The notes below the pieces were generated by a model. The model had not been told where the DNA came from and searched no databases. It was given only the letters and a program-made list of their open reading frames with translations. This document shows positions 1 through 8,666 of a stretch of 44,861 nt of DNA, one piece after another. The stretch comes from Mastigocoleus sp. MO_188.B34 (GTDB lineage Bacteria; Cyanobacteriota; Cyanobacteriia; Cyanobacteriales; Nostocaceae): positions 1 to 44,861 of the forward strand of contig NZ_JASJDK010000073.1 of the NCBI RefSeq assembly GCF_030065675.1, given 5' to 3'. Positions within the stretch are counted from its first letter, which is position 1. Each line of letters opens with the position of its first letter. The position numbers were made by a program, and so were the translations under genes.

Positions 1-51
1 TTCTTTGAGGATATTTTTGAATATAATCGAAGACAATCGACATTTTAATCA

Positions 52-91
52 AAATGGTAGAGTACTAATTTTCCTTTCTACCATTTTTTTA
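52..91 (+). terminator. Intrinsic terminator of a gene upstream of the window
   Basis: A 10-bp perfect stem (52-61 AAATGGTAGA pairs with 77-86 TCTACCATTT) closes a 15-nt loop and runs into a T tract. The T run lies on the + strand side, so it should end a + strand transcript entering from outside the window. Confidence 0.7.
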
Positions 92-164
92 TACCTGTAT
101 TAATATTTTGGACGGGTCTATTAGTACAGATAATGGTCGTCCAGTAAAAATACCAGATAAATTA

Positions 165-202
165 CTACAAAAATACTCACAAACTACAAAAATACTCACA
201 AA
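165..202. repeat. Perfect 19-bp tandem duplication
   Basis: The unit ctacaaaaatactcacaaa occurs twice head to tail (165-183 and 184-202) and stops one base before the start codon of the 41-codon ORF at 203. It looks like a recent slippage duplication in the leader of that ORF or of the patatin-like gene. Confidence 0.8.
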
Positions 203-328
203 ATGCAACGCCCTGTATGGGGAAAAACAAAACTTAGCGATCAAGACTTTCAAGAATTTAAGCGCAGGGTACGAATCTTAGCAAAAATGCGGAAGCGTGA
301 GTTAAGTCGAACAGGTAAAGCAAATTAA
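203..328 (+). CDS. Small basic hypothetical protein, 41 aa
   Basis: This short ORF (ATG to TAA) ends 8 bp before the patatin-like gene, so the two could be co-translated. The product is strongly basic and charged: it begins MQRPVWGKTKLSD and ends in a run of Lys and Arg residues. There is no signal peptide or membrane segment. I do not recognise a family. The in-frame stop at 158-160 and the lack of another ATG make 203 the only good start. It could be spurious, but its tight spacing to the next gene and its compact composition argue for a real peptide or for the tail of an older gene. Confidence 0.35.
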   Translation: MQRPVWGKTKLSDQDFQEFKRRVRILAKMRKRELSRTGKAN

Positions 329-336
329 CTGGATCT

Positions 337-1278
337 ATGACAAATAAATCATTAGCAATAGCTTGTGCATCGGGTAGTTTCAAAGGTGCTTTCGCTCACG
401 GTATATTGAGCGCTTTGGAAGCTAATGGGATCTTTGCAAATGCTTATGCTGCAGCATCTTCATCTGTAATACCTTCCGCTTGGGCTGTTTTAAAGAAAGC
501 TAGCGAACTAGGGGTCGATTATTGGCTTGCAGGTTTACAAGCTCTAGGACAACCAGATATGGGAATTAGTCAAGTAGTAAAAGGGGGAATAACTAATTTT
601 AGTCCCCCGAAAGAAGAGTTATTTGCGCCAGAAAGACCAGCCTATTTTATTGCGACAAGTGCAGTAATCACCCCAGAAGCTGCGAAAGAAACTCAAGGCG
701 AAAAATTTAGACGTTTGGGAAGACGTTTATTATTATCAGCAGCAAAAAAAGATCGTAGTTGGGTAGATGAAAACTTGCAAATGAAGATGTTTAGTAACAA
801 GTCAGAAAATATTCTATTGCAATTGGAGAATCTTGGGAGAGAGACGATACATAATTGTGAGCGAGATGTACGATACACCTCCAAATTAGATACAAATAAT
901 TTTGAAGAAGTCGCATATGCAACCTCGCGAATGCTTCATGATTGGGATATCCCGGCTTGGATTGATGGAAAACCCTATGTAGATGCTTCCTATACCTGTT
1001 TGTGTCCCGCGATTGAAATGGTTGAAGCTGGTTATCAAAAAGTCATCGCGATTGCTAACGAATCGGGTACTCTATATCGAGACATGTTTCAGCTAGAGGA
1101 AATTCCTGGAAATTATCGAGGAGTTGACATCCACATTATCAAACCAGATGTAGACCCCAAAGAATTTGGAGTTGATTTTACAAATGCAACCCCTGAAGGT
1201 TTATCTGCGTTGTACAAACATGGACAAGAAATTTGCGAGCGGATACTAGCAGAAGATATCAATCTTACAGCGATTTGA
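337..1278 (+). CDS. Patatin-like phospholipase family protein with degenerate active site
   Basis: The 313-residue protein has the patatin fold pattern. A glycine-rich oxyanion-type loop (GSFKGAFAHG, residues 13-22) is followed by a nucleophile elbow near residue 42 (AASSSV). A late Asp motif reads YVDAS. Patatins are Ser-Asp dyad lipid acyl hydrolases, usually with GxSxG and DGG/DGA. Here both elbow glycines are replaced (A and V) and the Asp motif is DAS, so catalysis may be altered or lost, although Ser42 and the Asp remain. There is no signal peptide, so it is probably cytosolic or peripheral to membranes. A 41-codon ORF ends 8 bp upstream and a DUF4365 gene converges on it. The family call rests on pattern recognition alone. 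Confidence 0.7.
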   Translation: MTNKSLAIACASGSFKGAFAHGILSALEANGIFANAYAAASSSVIPSAWAVLKKASELGVDYWLAGLQALGQPDMGISQVVKGGITNFSPPKEELFAPERPAYFIATSAVITPEAAKETQGEKFRRLGRRLLLSAAKKDRSWVDENLQMKMFSNKSENILLQLENLGRETIHNCERDVRYTSKLDTNNFEEVAYATSRMLHDWDIPAWIDGKPYVDASYTCLCPAIEMVEAGYQKVIAIANESGTLYRDMFQLEEIPGNYRGVDIHIIKPDVDPKEFGVDFTNATPEGLSALYKHGQEICERILAEDINLTAI

Positions 1279-1329
1279 GCGCGTAAACTTGATAAATAAG
1301 TAAGGATAAAAAGTATACTCATTAACTTA

Positions 1330-1399
1330 TTACTCCTTACTTCTTACTCCTTACTTCTTACTCCTTACTTCTTACTCCTTACTTTTTACTTTTTACTTT
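1330..1399. repeat. STRR-type heptanucleotide tandem array
   Basis: Ten head-to-tail heptamers of the form TTACTYY fill the gap between the convergent patatin-like and DUF4365 genes. The first seven alternate TTACTCC and TTACTTC and the last three are TTACTTT. Short tandemly repeated repetitive (STRR) heptamers are a known hallmark of heterocyst-forming cyanobacteria. Confidence 0.85.
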
Positions 1400-1401
1400 C
1401 T

Positions 1402-1887
1402 CTACTCATCCTCAGGTTCGACAAATTTCCATTTGATTTTATTTCTGCTGCACTTAAACCAAAAATCATTGACTTCATTCCAAAGAACCCCCCGGTTTTG
1501 CATATCGATGGGGAAAATTGTCGGAAGACTGGATATCGAACCAAGCTCTTCTCCATTAGCAGAGATTAGATAACCAGTTTTTTCCTTTTCGTCAATACCG
1601 ATTATGTAAGTAGGGGCTGGATATGAAGCTATACCCCGCACAGATTCTTGGGAAAATTTAACCTTCAAGCGATTCTGTTTTTTTGTACAACCTTGTGTTG
1701 TAGATTTAACTTGCACAAAAAAGTAAGGTGCTGATTGTCCTGCCCCTAACAACTCCACAATATAATCAACATAGGGCAATTTATCATCCAAGTATCTTGG
1801 TTTAAAAATGGCACCTTTATCAGAGTGAGATTCCGTCATTAAAGCGACGAATATTTCTTCACCTTTTTCTCCCAATCTATCTTTCAT
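1402..1887 (-). CDS. DUF4365-like protein (PD-(D/E)XK nuclease fold)
   Basis: The 161-residue protein opens MKDRLGEKGEEIF, a typical DUF4365 N-terminus with its conserved Glu residues. It then shows a PD-(D/E)XK-like core: PYVDYIVEL supplies the acidic residue and YFFVQVKST the QxK element. These are the positions used for metal binding and catalysis in this nuclease superfamily. DUF4365 domains occur alone or attached to NTPases and other defence-type modules; this one is alone. It converges with the patatin-like gene across the STRR array. The role is unknown; a DNA-processing or defence function is inference. Confidence 0.65.
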   Translation of the reverse strand: MKDRLGEKGEEIFVALMTESHSDKGAIFKPRYLDDKLPYVDYIVELLGAGQSAPYFFVQVKSTTQGCTKKQNRLKVKFSQESVRGIASYPAPTYIIGIDEKEKTGYLISANGEELGSISSLPTIFPIDMQNRGVLWNEVNDFWFKCSRNKIKWKFVEPEDE

Positions 1888-2265
1888 CTAAAATATTCCC
1901 AAGCAAATCCTAAATTTTACTTAACTGTTTGACATATCTTCCCATAAGTATAGGGTAAGCATCATGTATTACCCAAAATACTAATATATTTTCGGATAAG
2001 ATTTGGTACATATCATTAAAGCTTCTGCAAACAGGTACCCAACTTATAATCCAAACCAATAACAGGTGTGTTAATTAATAGTTTTTTTTAGAGAGGTAGT
2101 ATTGCAAGCACCGAAACAAAATAAAAGAGTTGCTGTTAGCACAAGCTTATCCGGAAGAAATTATATCTTGTCTGGGGACACTGATAAATAATACTTTTGT
2201 ATCGCCCACGCTAACAGCAACCTCAAAATAGTTTATCTTTATTTAAAAATAAAAACCGTGGAAGA
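1888..2265. other. Intergenic region between DUF4365 gene and acs
   Basis: This region holds the start-side leader of the DUF4365 gene and the 3' side of acs. The only structure I see is the 12-bp inverted repeat at 2129-2221. No credible ORF is present. Confidence 0.6.
2129..2221. repeat. Long-loop 12-bp inverted repeat, possible MITE remnant or structured RNA
   Basis: GTTGCTGTTAGC at 2129-2140 is the exact reverse complement of GCTAACAGCAAC at 2210-2221, enclosing 69 nt. The ends resemble terminal inverted repeats of a tiny non-autonomous element, but I see no target duplication. It lies just downstream of the acs stop codon. Confidence 0.4.
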
Positions 2266-4236
2266 TTAGGCTCCTCCTCTCAATTTATCCAGCACACCTC
2301 TATCCTCTAAAGTTGAGGTATCGCCTGACACCTCTTGACCTGCTGCTAGATTGCGTAATAACCGTCTCATGATTTTACCGGAACGAGTTTTTGGCAAAGC
2401 ATCAGTAAAACGAATTTCTCCCGGACGAGCGATCGCACCTATTTCTTCTGTAACATGTTTTCTAAGTTCTTTAGTTAATTCATTATCACCTTCGTATCCA
2501 CCCTCCAAGGTTACAAATGCAACTATTTCTTCACCTTTGATTTCATCAGGTTTACCAACAACAGCCGCCTCTGCTACAGATGGATGTGAAACCAGAGCTG
2601 ATTCTACTTCCATGGTTCCTAGACGGTGACCTGATACATTCATTACATCATCTACACGACCCATTACCCAGAAGTAGTCGTCTTCATCTTTACGGGCTCC
2701 ATCACCTGCAAAATAGAGGTATTTTCCATCCTTAGGAGTAATATATTCCCAATAAGTCCGGCGAAAGCGCTCTGGGTTATTATACACAGTTCGCATCATA
2801 CCGGGCCAAGGATGACGTACTACCAAGTAACCACCTTCATTATTTGGTACAGAGTTTCCTTCTAGATCTACGACATCTGCAACAATTCCAGGGAAGGGAC
2901 GAGTAGCCGAACCAGGCTTAGTAGAAATTGCCCCGGGTAGAGGTGTAATCATTACTCCACCAGTTTCAGTTTGCCACCAAGTATCTACTATTGGGCAACG
3001 TTCCCCACCAATTACTTTGTGATACCACATCCAAGCTTCCGGATTAATTGGCTCGCCTACGGTTCCCAATAAACGCAAAGAAGAAAGATTACGAGACTTG
3101 GGATGACTGTCACCCATTTTGATGAAAGCACGAATGGCTGTTGGTGCAGTATAAAAAATCGTTACACCATATTTTTCTACTACATCCCAAAAGCAACCCG
3201 GATTGGATTTACGGGGCGCACCTTCATACATTAATGTTGTCGCACCGTTGGAAAGAGGACCATAAACGATATAACTATGACCAGTAATCCAACCAACGTC
3301 AGCAGTACACCAATATACATCCGTTTCCTGCAAATCGAAAATCCATTTGGTGGTCATATGGGTGTAGAGATTATAACCAGCCGTGGTGTGAACAACGCCC
3401 TTTGGTTTACCAGTGCTACCGCTAGTGTAAAGAATGAATAACATATCTTCACTATCCATCGGTTCGGCTGGACAATGAGCCGAGGCATTAGGTTCTAAAT
3501 CGTGCCACCAATGGTCGCGTCCAGTTTTCATGCTTACTTGTTGACGCGATCGCTGTACCACCAAAACATTTTCCACGCTCGGGGCTGCATTATTTTCCAA
3601 AGCCTTATCAACTTGAGGCTTAAGGGGAAATATTGCATCTTTGCGGAAACCACCATCAGCGGTAATTACCACTTTTGCTTGGGCGTCGTTGAGTCTGTCC
3701 CGCAAAGCTTCTGCACTAAAACCACCAAATACCACACTATGTGGCGCGCCGATTCTGGCACAGGCTAACATTGCAATGGCTGCTTCAGGAATCATCGGCA
3801 TATATATGCCGACTGTGTCACCTTTGCTAACACCCAACTGCTTGAGGACATTAGCAAATTTACACACTTCCCGATGTAATTGGGCATAGGTTAAAGTCCG
3901 AGAGTCCCCTGGTTCACCTTCCCAAATCAAAGCTGCTTTATTTTTGCGCCAAGTTGTCAGATGTCTGTCAAGGCAGTTGTAAGAAATATTAATCTTGCCA
4001 TTAACAAACCATTTGGCAAAAGGTGGTTGCCAATCTAACACCGTATCCCACTTTTGAAACCAGTCTAGCTCCTGTTCTGCAAGTTCAGCCCAAAAGGTTT
4101 GGGGGTCAGATTTTGCTTTTTCATAGAGTTGCTGGTAGTCTTCGAGGCTTTTAATATGGGCATTTTGAGAAAACTCAGAACTGGGAGGAAAAATGCGCTT
4201 TTCGTGAAGAATTGATTCTATGTTTGCTTCAGACAT
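2266..4236 (-). CDS. acs: Acetyl-CoA synthetase (AMP-forming)
   Basis: This 656-residue protein activates acetate to acetyl-AMP and then to acetyl-CoA in the cytosol. It has the usual full length for Acs. An N-terminal Acs-specific segment ([20 protein letters not shown]) precedes the AMP-binding P-loop motif [19 protein letters not shown]. The WWQTETGG motif, the hinge region around [15 protein letters not shown] and the C-terminal [11 protein letters not shown] motif follow. Lys621 in the last motif is the catalytic lysine, which is the usual target of reversible acetylation. The start ATG fits the family. The gene is monocistronic, with gaps of several hundred bases on both sides. Confidence 0.97.
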   Translation of the reverse strand: MSEANIESILHEKRIFPPSSEFSQNAHIKSLEDYQQLYEKAKSDPQTFWAELAEQELDWFQKWDTVLDWQPPFAKWFVNGKINISYNCLDRHLTTWRKNKAALIWEGEPGDSRTLTYAQLHREVCKFANVLKQLGVSKGDTVGIYMPMIPEAAIAMLACARIGAPHSVVFGGFSAEALRDRLNDAQAKVVITADGGFRKDAIFPLKPQVDKALENNAAPSVENVLVVQRSRQQVSMKTGRDHWWHDLEPNASAHCPAEPMDSEDMLFILYTSGSTGKPKGVVHTTAGYNLYTHMTTKWIFDLQETDVYWCTADVGWITGHSYIVYGPLSNGATTLMYEGAPRKSNPGCFWDVVEKYGVTIFYTAPTAIRAFIKMGDSHPKSRNLSSLRLLGTVGEPINPEAWMWYHKVIGGERCPIVDTWWQTETGGVMITPLPGAISTKPGSATRPFPGIVADVVDLEGNSVPNNEGGYLVVRHPWPGMMRTVYNNPERFRRTYWEYITPKDGKYLYFAGDGARKDEDDYFWVMGRVDDVMNVSGHRLGTMEVESALVSHPSVAEAAVVGKPDEIKGEEIVAFVTLEGGYEGDNELTKELRKHVTEEIGAIARPGEIRFTDALPKTRSGKIMRRLLRNLAAGQEVSGDTSTLEDRGVLDKLRGGA

Positions 4237-4731
4237 AATAATAATAGTTAGTCCCTATTGTTACTGAACACTATTTTTAACGGATATTGGTCAGAATCAG
4301 AAAATATTTAGATTCTTGTTAAGCATAGAAATTTTTAACCATTTATCTTTGGCGCATGATAGCAATCAGTTTACAAAATACAAAGTGAAGCAACACACAA
4401 AGATACAAAGCGATAATTAAGTTAGTAATGACACTGTTCAAGGTAGAAGTTTATGTTGATTGCTCAAACTATCAGTTCTCGGCGCGATCGCAATCATTGG
4501 ACTGTGGTGGATTACGTTGCGAAAAAAAACATGCATTCTTGTGGATGTAATACACCTTTGTATATTGAGAATGTGGTAGGTAGACCGTCACACCCTTGCA
4601 AGTCTTAGAAGCTTAAAATCCTTGGGTGGTGTGTTATGGCACTTTTAAAGAGGTAACAAAAAAGATTTATACTCATGCGCCTAACACACCCTACCCTAAA
4701 TCTAAATCTTTTTTTGACTTTTGACTTGATA
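4237..4731. other. Intergenic region with a HIP1 site and a doubtful 51-codon ORF
   Basis: This gap contains the acs promoter region on the minus strand, a HIP1 octamer near 4484, and an open frame of 51 codons at 4453-4608 (+) that I do not recognise and would not call a gene. It ends in the palindrome at 4628-4690 next to the kinase stop codon. Confidence 0.5.
4628..4690. repeat. Palindromic repeat, GGTGTGTTA ... TAACACACC
   Basis: Nine-base arms at 4628-4636 and 4682-4690 are perfectly complementary. They resemble the GTGCGTTAG/CTAACGCAC hairpin behind lysS in this window, a repeat type common in cyanobacterial intergenic DNA. It may serve as a transcript end for the WD40 kinase gene. Confidence 0.5.
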
Positions 4732-6651
4732 TCACCTTCTTTCCCAAATTTTAATCGTTGCATCATCGCTACCACTTACGATTGTTCGTCCACCCCGACC
4801 CCACGCAACCGATCGCACATAATTATCATGACCTACTAAACAAGCAATTTCTTTACCCGAACTTGCTAACCAAATTTTAATAGTATGGTCCCAACTACCA
4901 CTCGCAAGTAATTGTCCGTCTGGGCTCCATGCTAATGACCAAACTGAATCAAAGTGACCTTCAAGTGTGTAAATTTCTTTGCCTGTACTAATATCCCAAA
5001 TTTTAATGGTATTGTCGCTACTACCGCTTGCAAGTAGTTGTCCGTTGGGGCTAAAAGCTACGGTATTGACAAATAAAGAATGACCTTCAAGTGTAGAAAC
5101 TTCTCTACCGGTATTTATTTCCCATAATTTAATTGTAAAATCAGCACTACCACTAGCAAGCAAAAGCCCGAATCCATTGGAGAAGTTGACCGGAAATGGG
5201 CTCCATGAAACTGACCAAACTGATTCACAGTGACCTGCGAATGTAGTAACTTCTCTACCGGTATTTATTTCCCATAATTTAATTGTAAAGTCTGCACTAC
5301 CACTTGCTAATAATTTGCCATTGGGACTAAAGGTAACTGAATTAACACTATTTGTATGACCCTTTAGAGTACGAATTTCTTTACCAGAATTTACTTGCCA
5401 TAATTTAATGGTTTCATCCCAACTCGCACTAGCAAGCACTTCACCATTGTAGTTAAATGCTACCTGATGGATTAAACTGGAATGACCAAAAAACCACTTA
5501 CCAAAACTTCGTAATAATTGACCGCTTCCTAAATCCCATAGCTTGATTGTTTTATCGCTACTACCACTTGCTATAGCATCTAAAAATCCTTTTGATGATT
5601 GCAGACTTACTGGAGTAATAGCAACACTATGAACTTGACCTCCATGACCCCCAAGAGTATGTGTGCATTGCCATATATTAAACTCTACATTTGCAGAACT
5701 AACTGCACGCCTAAAGGATAATGGAGGTGATTGATGAGAAGGCGACCGTTCGTCAGCATTGATGGGAACTTGAGAAGATTCATCGGGAGTAATAATTCTT
5801 GTGGGAGTAACTGCTGGTAGCCCCTCATCACCATCAGTACCTAATAGATTCAACCATTCTTGTACGGAACCGGGGCGATAATTAGCTTTCAAAGCCATGC
5901 CACGCATAACTGCTTGATTTACTTTGTCGCTAATATTGGGGTTTAGGCTTTGTGGTGGTTGTAATGGAATATGACGGCGATCGTCCGCACTAGTAGGCAT
6001 AACTCCGGTTAGTAAATTATACAGAGTAGCAGCCAAGGCATAAACATCAATATATTCTCCCCTTGCTGCTTCTAGCTGATATTGTTCGGGTGGGGCAAAG
6101 CCAGGAGTACGATAAACTGTATGTCTTTGAACTACATTTGGAATAAAATCTCTAGCGATTCCAAAATCAATTAATACGGCTTCGGGTTTACCTCGACGCA
6201 ACATTATGTTGCGGGGTTTAATGTCGCGATGTAATAAACCTTTACGATGAACAACTGTTAGTGCATCACCAATTTGGCGGATATATAATAATGCTTCAGA
6301 CTCTGGGAGTGCTCCAGTTTTTTGTACGTAACGTCCTAAATCTTCGCCCTCAATATATTCCATTACCATGCAAGGCAAATCTCCATCATCAAAAATGTTT
6401 TCGATTTGCACTACGTGGGGGTGGCGACATACAGCAAGCCGCACTGCCTCATCACGAAAATCTTGGCGTAATTTTTTTTGCTGGGTTTTCCATTGAGGAT
6501 CGCTGAGAACTTCTTGTCTGAGGGTTTTTATTACCCTTGGTTGATTTTCTTCATTAACAGCAAGATAGGTAATCCCAATCCCCCCTTCGCCTAGCTTTCT
6601 GACGATAGTGTAACGTTCCCCAAATAATTTTTTTCCTGCACTCCAGACCAT
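4732..6651 (-). CDS. Serine/threonine protein kinase with seven WD40 repeats
   Basis: From the chosen ATG (MVWSAGKKLFGERY) the protein is 639 aa; 16 codons further upstream are open, but this start matches the family. The kinase domain covers about residues 14-280: glycine loop LGEGGIGITYLA, VIK lysine, catalytic loop LLHRDIKPRNIML and metal-binding LIDFGIAR. A short linker leads to seven WD40 units, each ending in a form of xDxTIKLW. Seven is the number needed for a closed beta-propeller. Such Hanks-type kinase/WD40 fusions are typical of filamentous cyanobacteria; the propeller probably docks substrates or partners. Two adjacent WD40 units are almost identical at the DNA level, suggesting recent duplication or gene conversion. 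There is no membrane segment, so it is probably cytosolic. Confidence 0.93.
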   Translation of the reverse strand: MVWSAGKKLFGERYTIVRKLGEGGIGITYLAVNEENQPRVIKTLRQEVLSDPQWKTQQKKLRQDFRDEAVRLAVCRHPHVVQIENIFDDGDLPCMVMEYIEGEDLGRYVQKTGALPESEALLYIRQIGDALTVVHRKGLLHRDIKPRNIMLRRGKPEAVLIDFGIARDFIPNVVQRHTVYRTPGFAPPEQYQLEAARGEYIDVYALAATLYNLLTGVMPTSADDRRHIPLQPPQSLNPNISDKVNQAVMRGMALKANYRPGSVQEWLNLLGTDGDEGLPAVTPTRIITPDESSQVPINADERSPSHQSPPLSFRRAVSSANVEFNIWQCTHTLGGHGGQVHSVAITPVSLQSSKGFLDAIASGSSDKTIKLWDLGSGQLLRSFGKWFFGHSSLIHQVAFNYNGEVLASASWDETIKLWQVNSGKEIRTLKGHTNSVNSVTFSPNGKLLASGSADFTIKLWEINTGREVTTFAGHCESVWSVSWSPFPVNFSNGFGLLLASGSADFTIKLWEINTGREVSTLEGHSLFVNTVAFSPNGQLLASGSSDNTIKIWDISTGKEIYTLEGHFDSVWSLAWSPDGQLLASGSWDHTIKIWLASSGKEIACLVGHDNYVRSVAWGRGGRTIVSGSDDATIKIWERR

Positions 6652-7639
6652 TAGTATAAATTTTGATTTGCTGGTATTTATTTTTTCATATAATTTCAAG
6701 CTTTATAGGTAGAATATAACTTATAACTACAGCTATATTTTAATTATTATCTGCTTTGTTTAAGGGAAGTTATTGATTTTTTCTTAAACCTAGATGACAA
6801 AGTGCTTGAAAAATAACCTGAGCGCCCCACAAGGGGGATTTAAAATTCAAAGTAGCTTTGTTAACAAAATAAAAAGGTATTAAATTCCCTCGCAACGAAT
6901 GAAAACAGGACATTTTCGGCTTCAGCTAAAACCTTTGCTATACAAGGGTTATGAAGTTATTAAATGTGCAACCTGAAAGCAAAACTATATTCTCAGGGGT
7001 GAAGAATTATCGACATTCTGTGGACACCATAACATTTTCACCAATAGGAATGTTTACTCATGTATCTCTACAAATCCATATCTGACTTCAAGTGCCAATA
7101 TGAAATAATCAGATTTTGGTAAATTCCAGAGTAGAAACTTTTAAGTTCCAAGTAATAGCCTTACTTTTGTTCTTTTATTTAAAATTTTAATGAAAAATAT
7201 TAGTGTTTCAAGCAAAACATGATAAGTTTCTCCTGTTCATATTTTTTTATTTCTATATACAACAAAATAATAGGCAAATAAATTATCAATTTAGATGGTT
7301 TGTAAAGACAATATTTATTTTTCAATTCAGTATTTTTCAGTTTAATTGGTTATACTTCTTTAAAAATCAGCTATAACTATCTCTAATTTATGTTCTAAAG
7401 ATGATATTTTTTGTTTGAGATTTTGGTTTTGAGTTTACTTTAGTAATAAAATTAATAACAGAACCTAAATCGGGCTCCATAATATAAAACTTTGTGTAAA
7501 ATTTAGATATAACTTTTGGAATTAAATAGTATTATTTCTACTAGATACTATATTGCCTATAATTATTGACTGTTACCAACAACTATTCAGCAATAATTGA
7601 AATTAATCTATGATATCTTACAAAGAATGATTGAAGATA
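6652..7639. other. Long AT-rich intergenic region between divergent genes
   Basis: Nearly 1 kb separates the minus-strand WD40 kinase from the plus-strand heme/HAMP receptor, so both promoters must lie here. I see no credible ORF, strong palindrome or tandem repeat. Confidence 0.5.
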
Positions 7640-8608
7640 ATGTTTAAAAACCTCAAATTAAAACAAAAATTCACGATAATTTTACTCGTTATTCTCATTT
7701 TCGGGTTGAGTTTTTGTGGTTTGTCTTTGTCACTAATTCTCAGACAAAATGCTGAGAGAGAAATTGCTTCTACTGGTCTTTTATTGATGGAGACAATGAC
7801 ATCAGTACGTCAATACACTAATGAACAAATCAAACCTGAATTAAATGAAAAGTTAGAAACAGAATTTCTACCTCAAGTTATTCCTGCTTACTCTGCGACT
7901 GAAGTATTCAATAATTTACGCAGTAAAGAGAAATATGGGCAATATTTTTACAAGGAAGCAACCTTAAATCCTACTAATCCTCGGGATAAAGCAGATGATT
8001 TCGAAACAGAAATTGTTGAAAAATTTAGGAAGAACAGAAAATTAAAAGAGTGGCAAGGATTTCGTTCCGAACCAGCAGTTGACATGTTCTATATTGCCCG
8101 TCCTTTGGAAATAACAGAACCAAGTTGCTTAGAGTGTCATGATACTCCTGAAAGGGCACCAAAAACTCAAATTAAAAACTATGGTCCTGTAGGTGGTTTC
8201 GGTTGGAAATTAGATGAAATTGTAGGAGCCCAAATTATTTCTGTCCCCGCAAGTGCAGTCATTCAGAAAGCAAATCAATATTCGTTTCTAATTGTAGGAA
8301 TTGTTTCTATTGTTTTCGTTGCCATTATTCTTTTAGTAAATCTGTTACTAAATAGACAAATAGTCCGACCTTTAAAAAGAATTACTAGAGTTGCGGAAGA
8401 AGTTAGTACCGGACACATGGACGTTGATTTTGAACAGTTATCAAATGACGAGATTGGTAACTTGGCTAAAGCTTTCAAACGTATGAAATTAAGTCTAGAA
8501 ATGGCAATGAGAAGACTCAAGCGCCCACCAGGAAATACCAATACCGGTAATTCCGGTAACTATGGTAATTCCGGTAACTATGGTAATTCTGGTAATTCTG
8601 GCTACTAG
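7640..8608 (+). CDS. Membrane receptor with c-type heme motif (DUF3365/Tll0287-like) and HAMP domain
   Basis: The first ATG (MFKNLKLKQKF) gives 322 aa; a TTG three codons upstream is less likely. A first membrane helix (about residues 11-33) and a second (about 213-236) flank an extracytoplasmic domain of about 180 residues. That domain carries SCLECHDTPE, a CxxCH covalent heme-attachment motif near its C-terminal end, as in DUF3365/Tll0287 proteins. A HAMP domain follows (IVRPLKRITRVAEEV to NLAKAFKRM). The chain then stops after a Gly/Asn/Ser tail of repeated NSGNYG units, with no kinase, cyclase or methyl-accepting output domain. It could sense redox state or a gas and signal through a partner. 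The gene converges on a Ser/Thr kinase 58 bp away, a candidate partner by proximity only. Confidence 0.85.
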   Translation: MFKNLKLKQKFTIILLVILIFGLSFCGLSLSLILRQNAEREIASTGLLLMETMTSVRQYTNEQIKPELNEKLETEFLPQVIPAYSATEVFNNLRSKEKYGQYFYKEATLNPTNPRDKADDFETEIVEKFRKNRKLKEWQGFRSEPAVDMFYIARPLEITEPSCLECHDTPERAPKTQIKNYGPVGGFGWKLDEIVGAQIISVPASAVIQKANQYSFLIVGIVSIVFVAIILLVNLLLNRQIVRPLKRITRVAEEVSTGHMDVDFEQLSNDEIGNLAKAFKRMKLSLEMAMRRLKRPPGNTNTGNSGNYGNSGNYGNSGNSGY

Positions 8609-8666
8609 TTATACGCTAATTAATTGACGCAAAAAATTTAGCCTCACGGAAAAATTAGCGAAATAA

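Noticed and set aside
4453-4608. 51-codon ORF before the 4628 palindrome
   Set aside because: It shows no recognisable motif and no good ribosome-binding site; kept only as a note in the intergenic entry.
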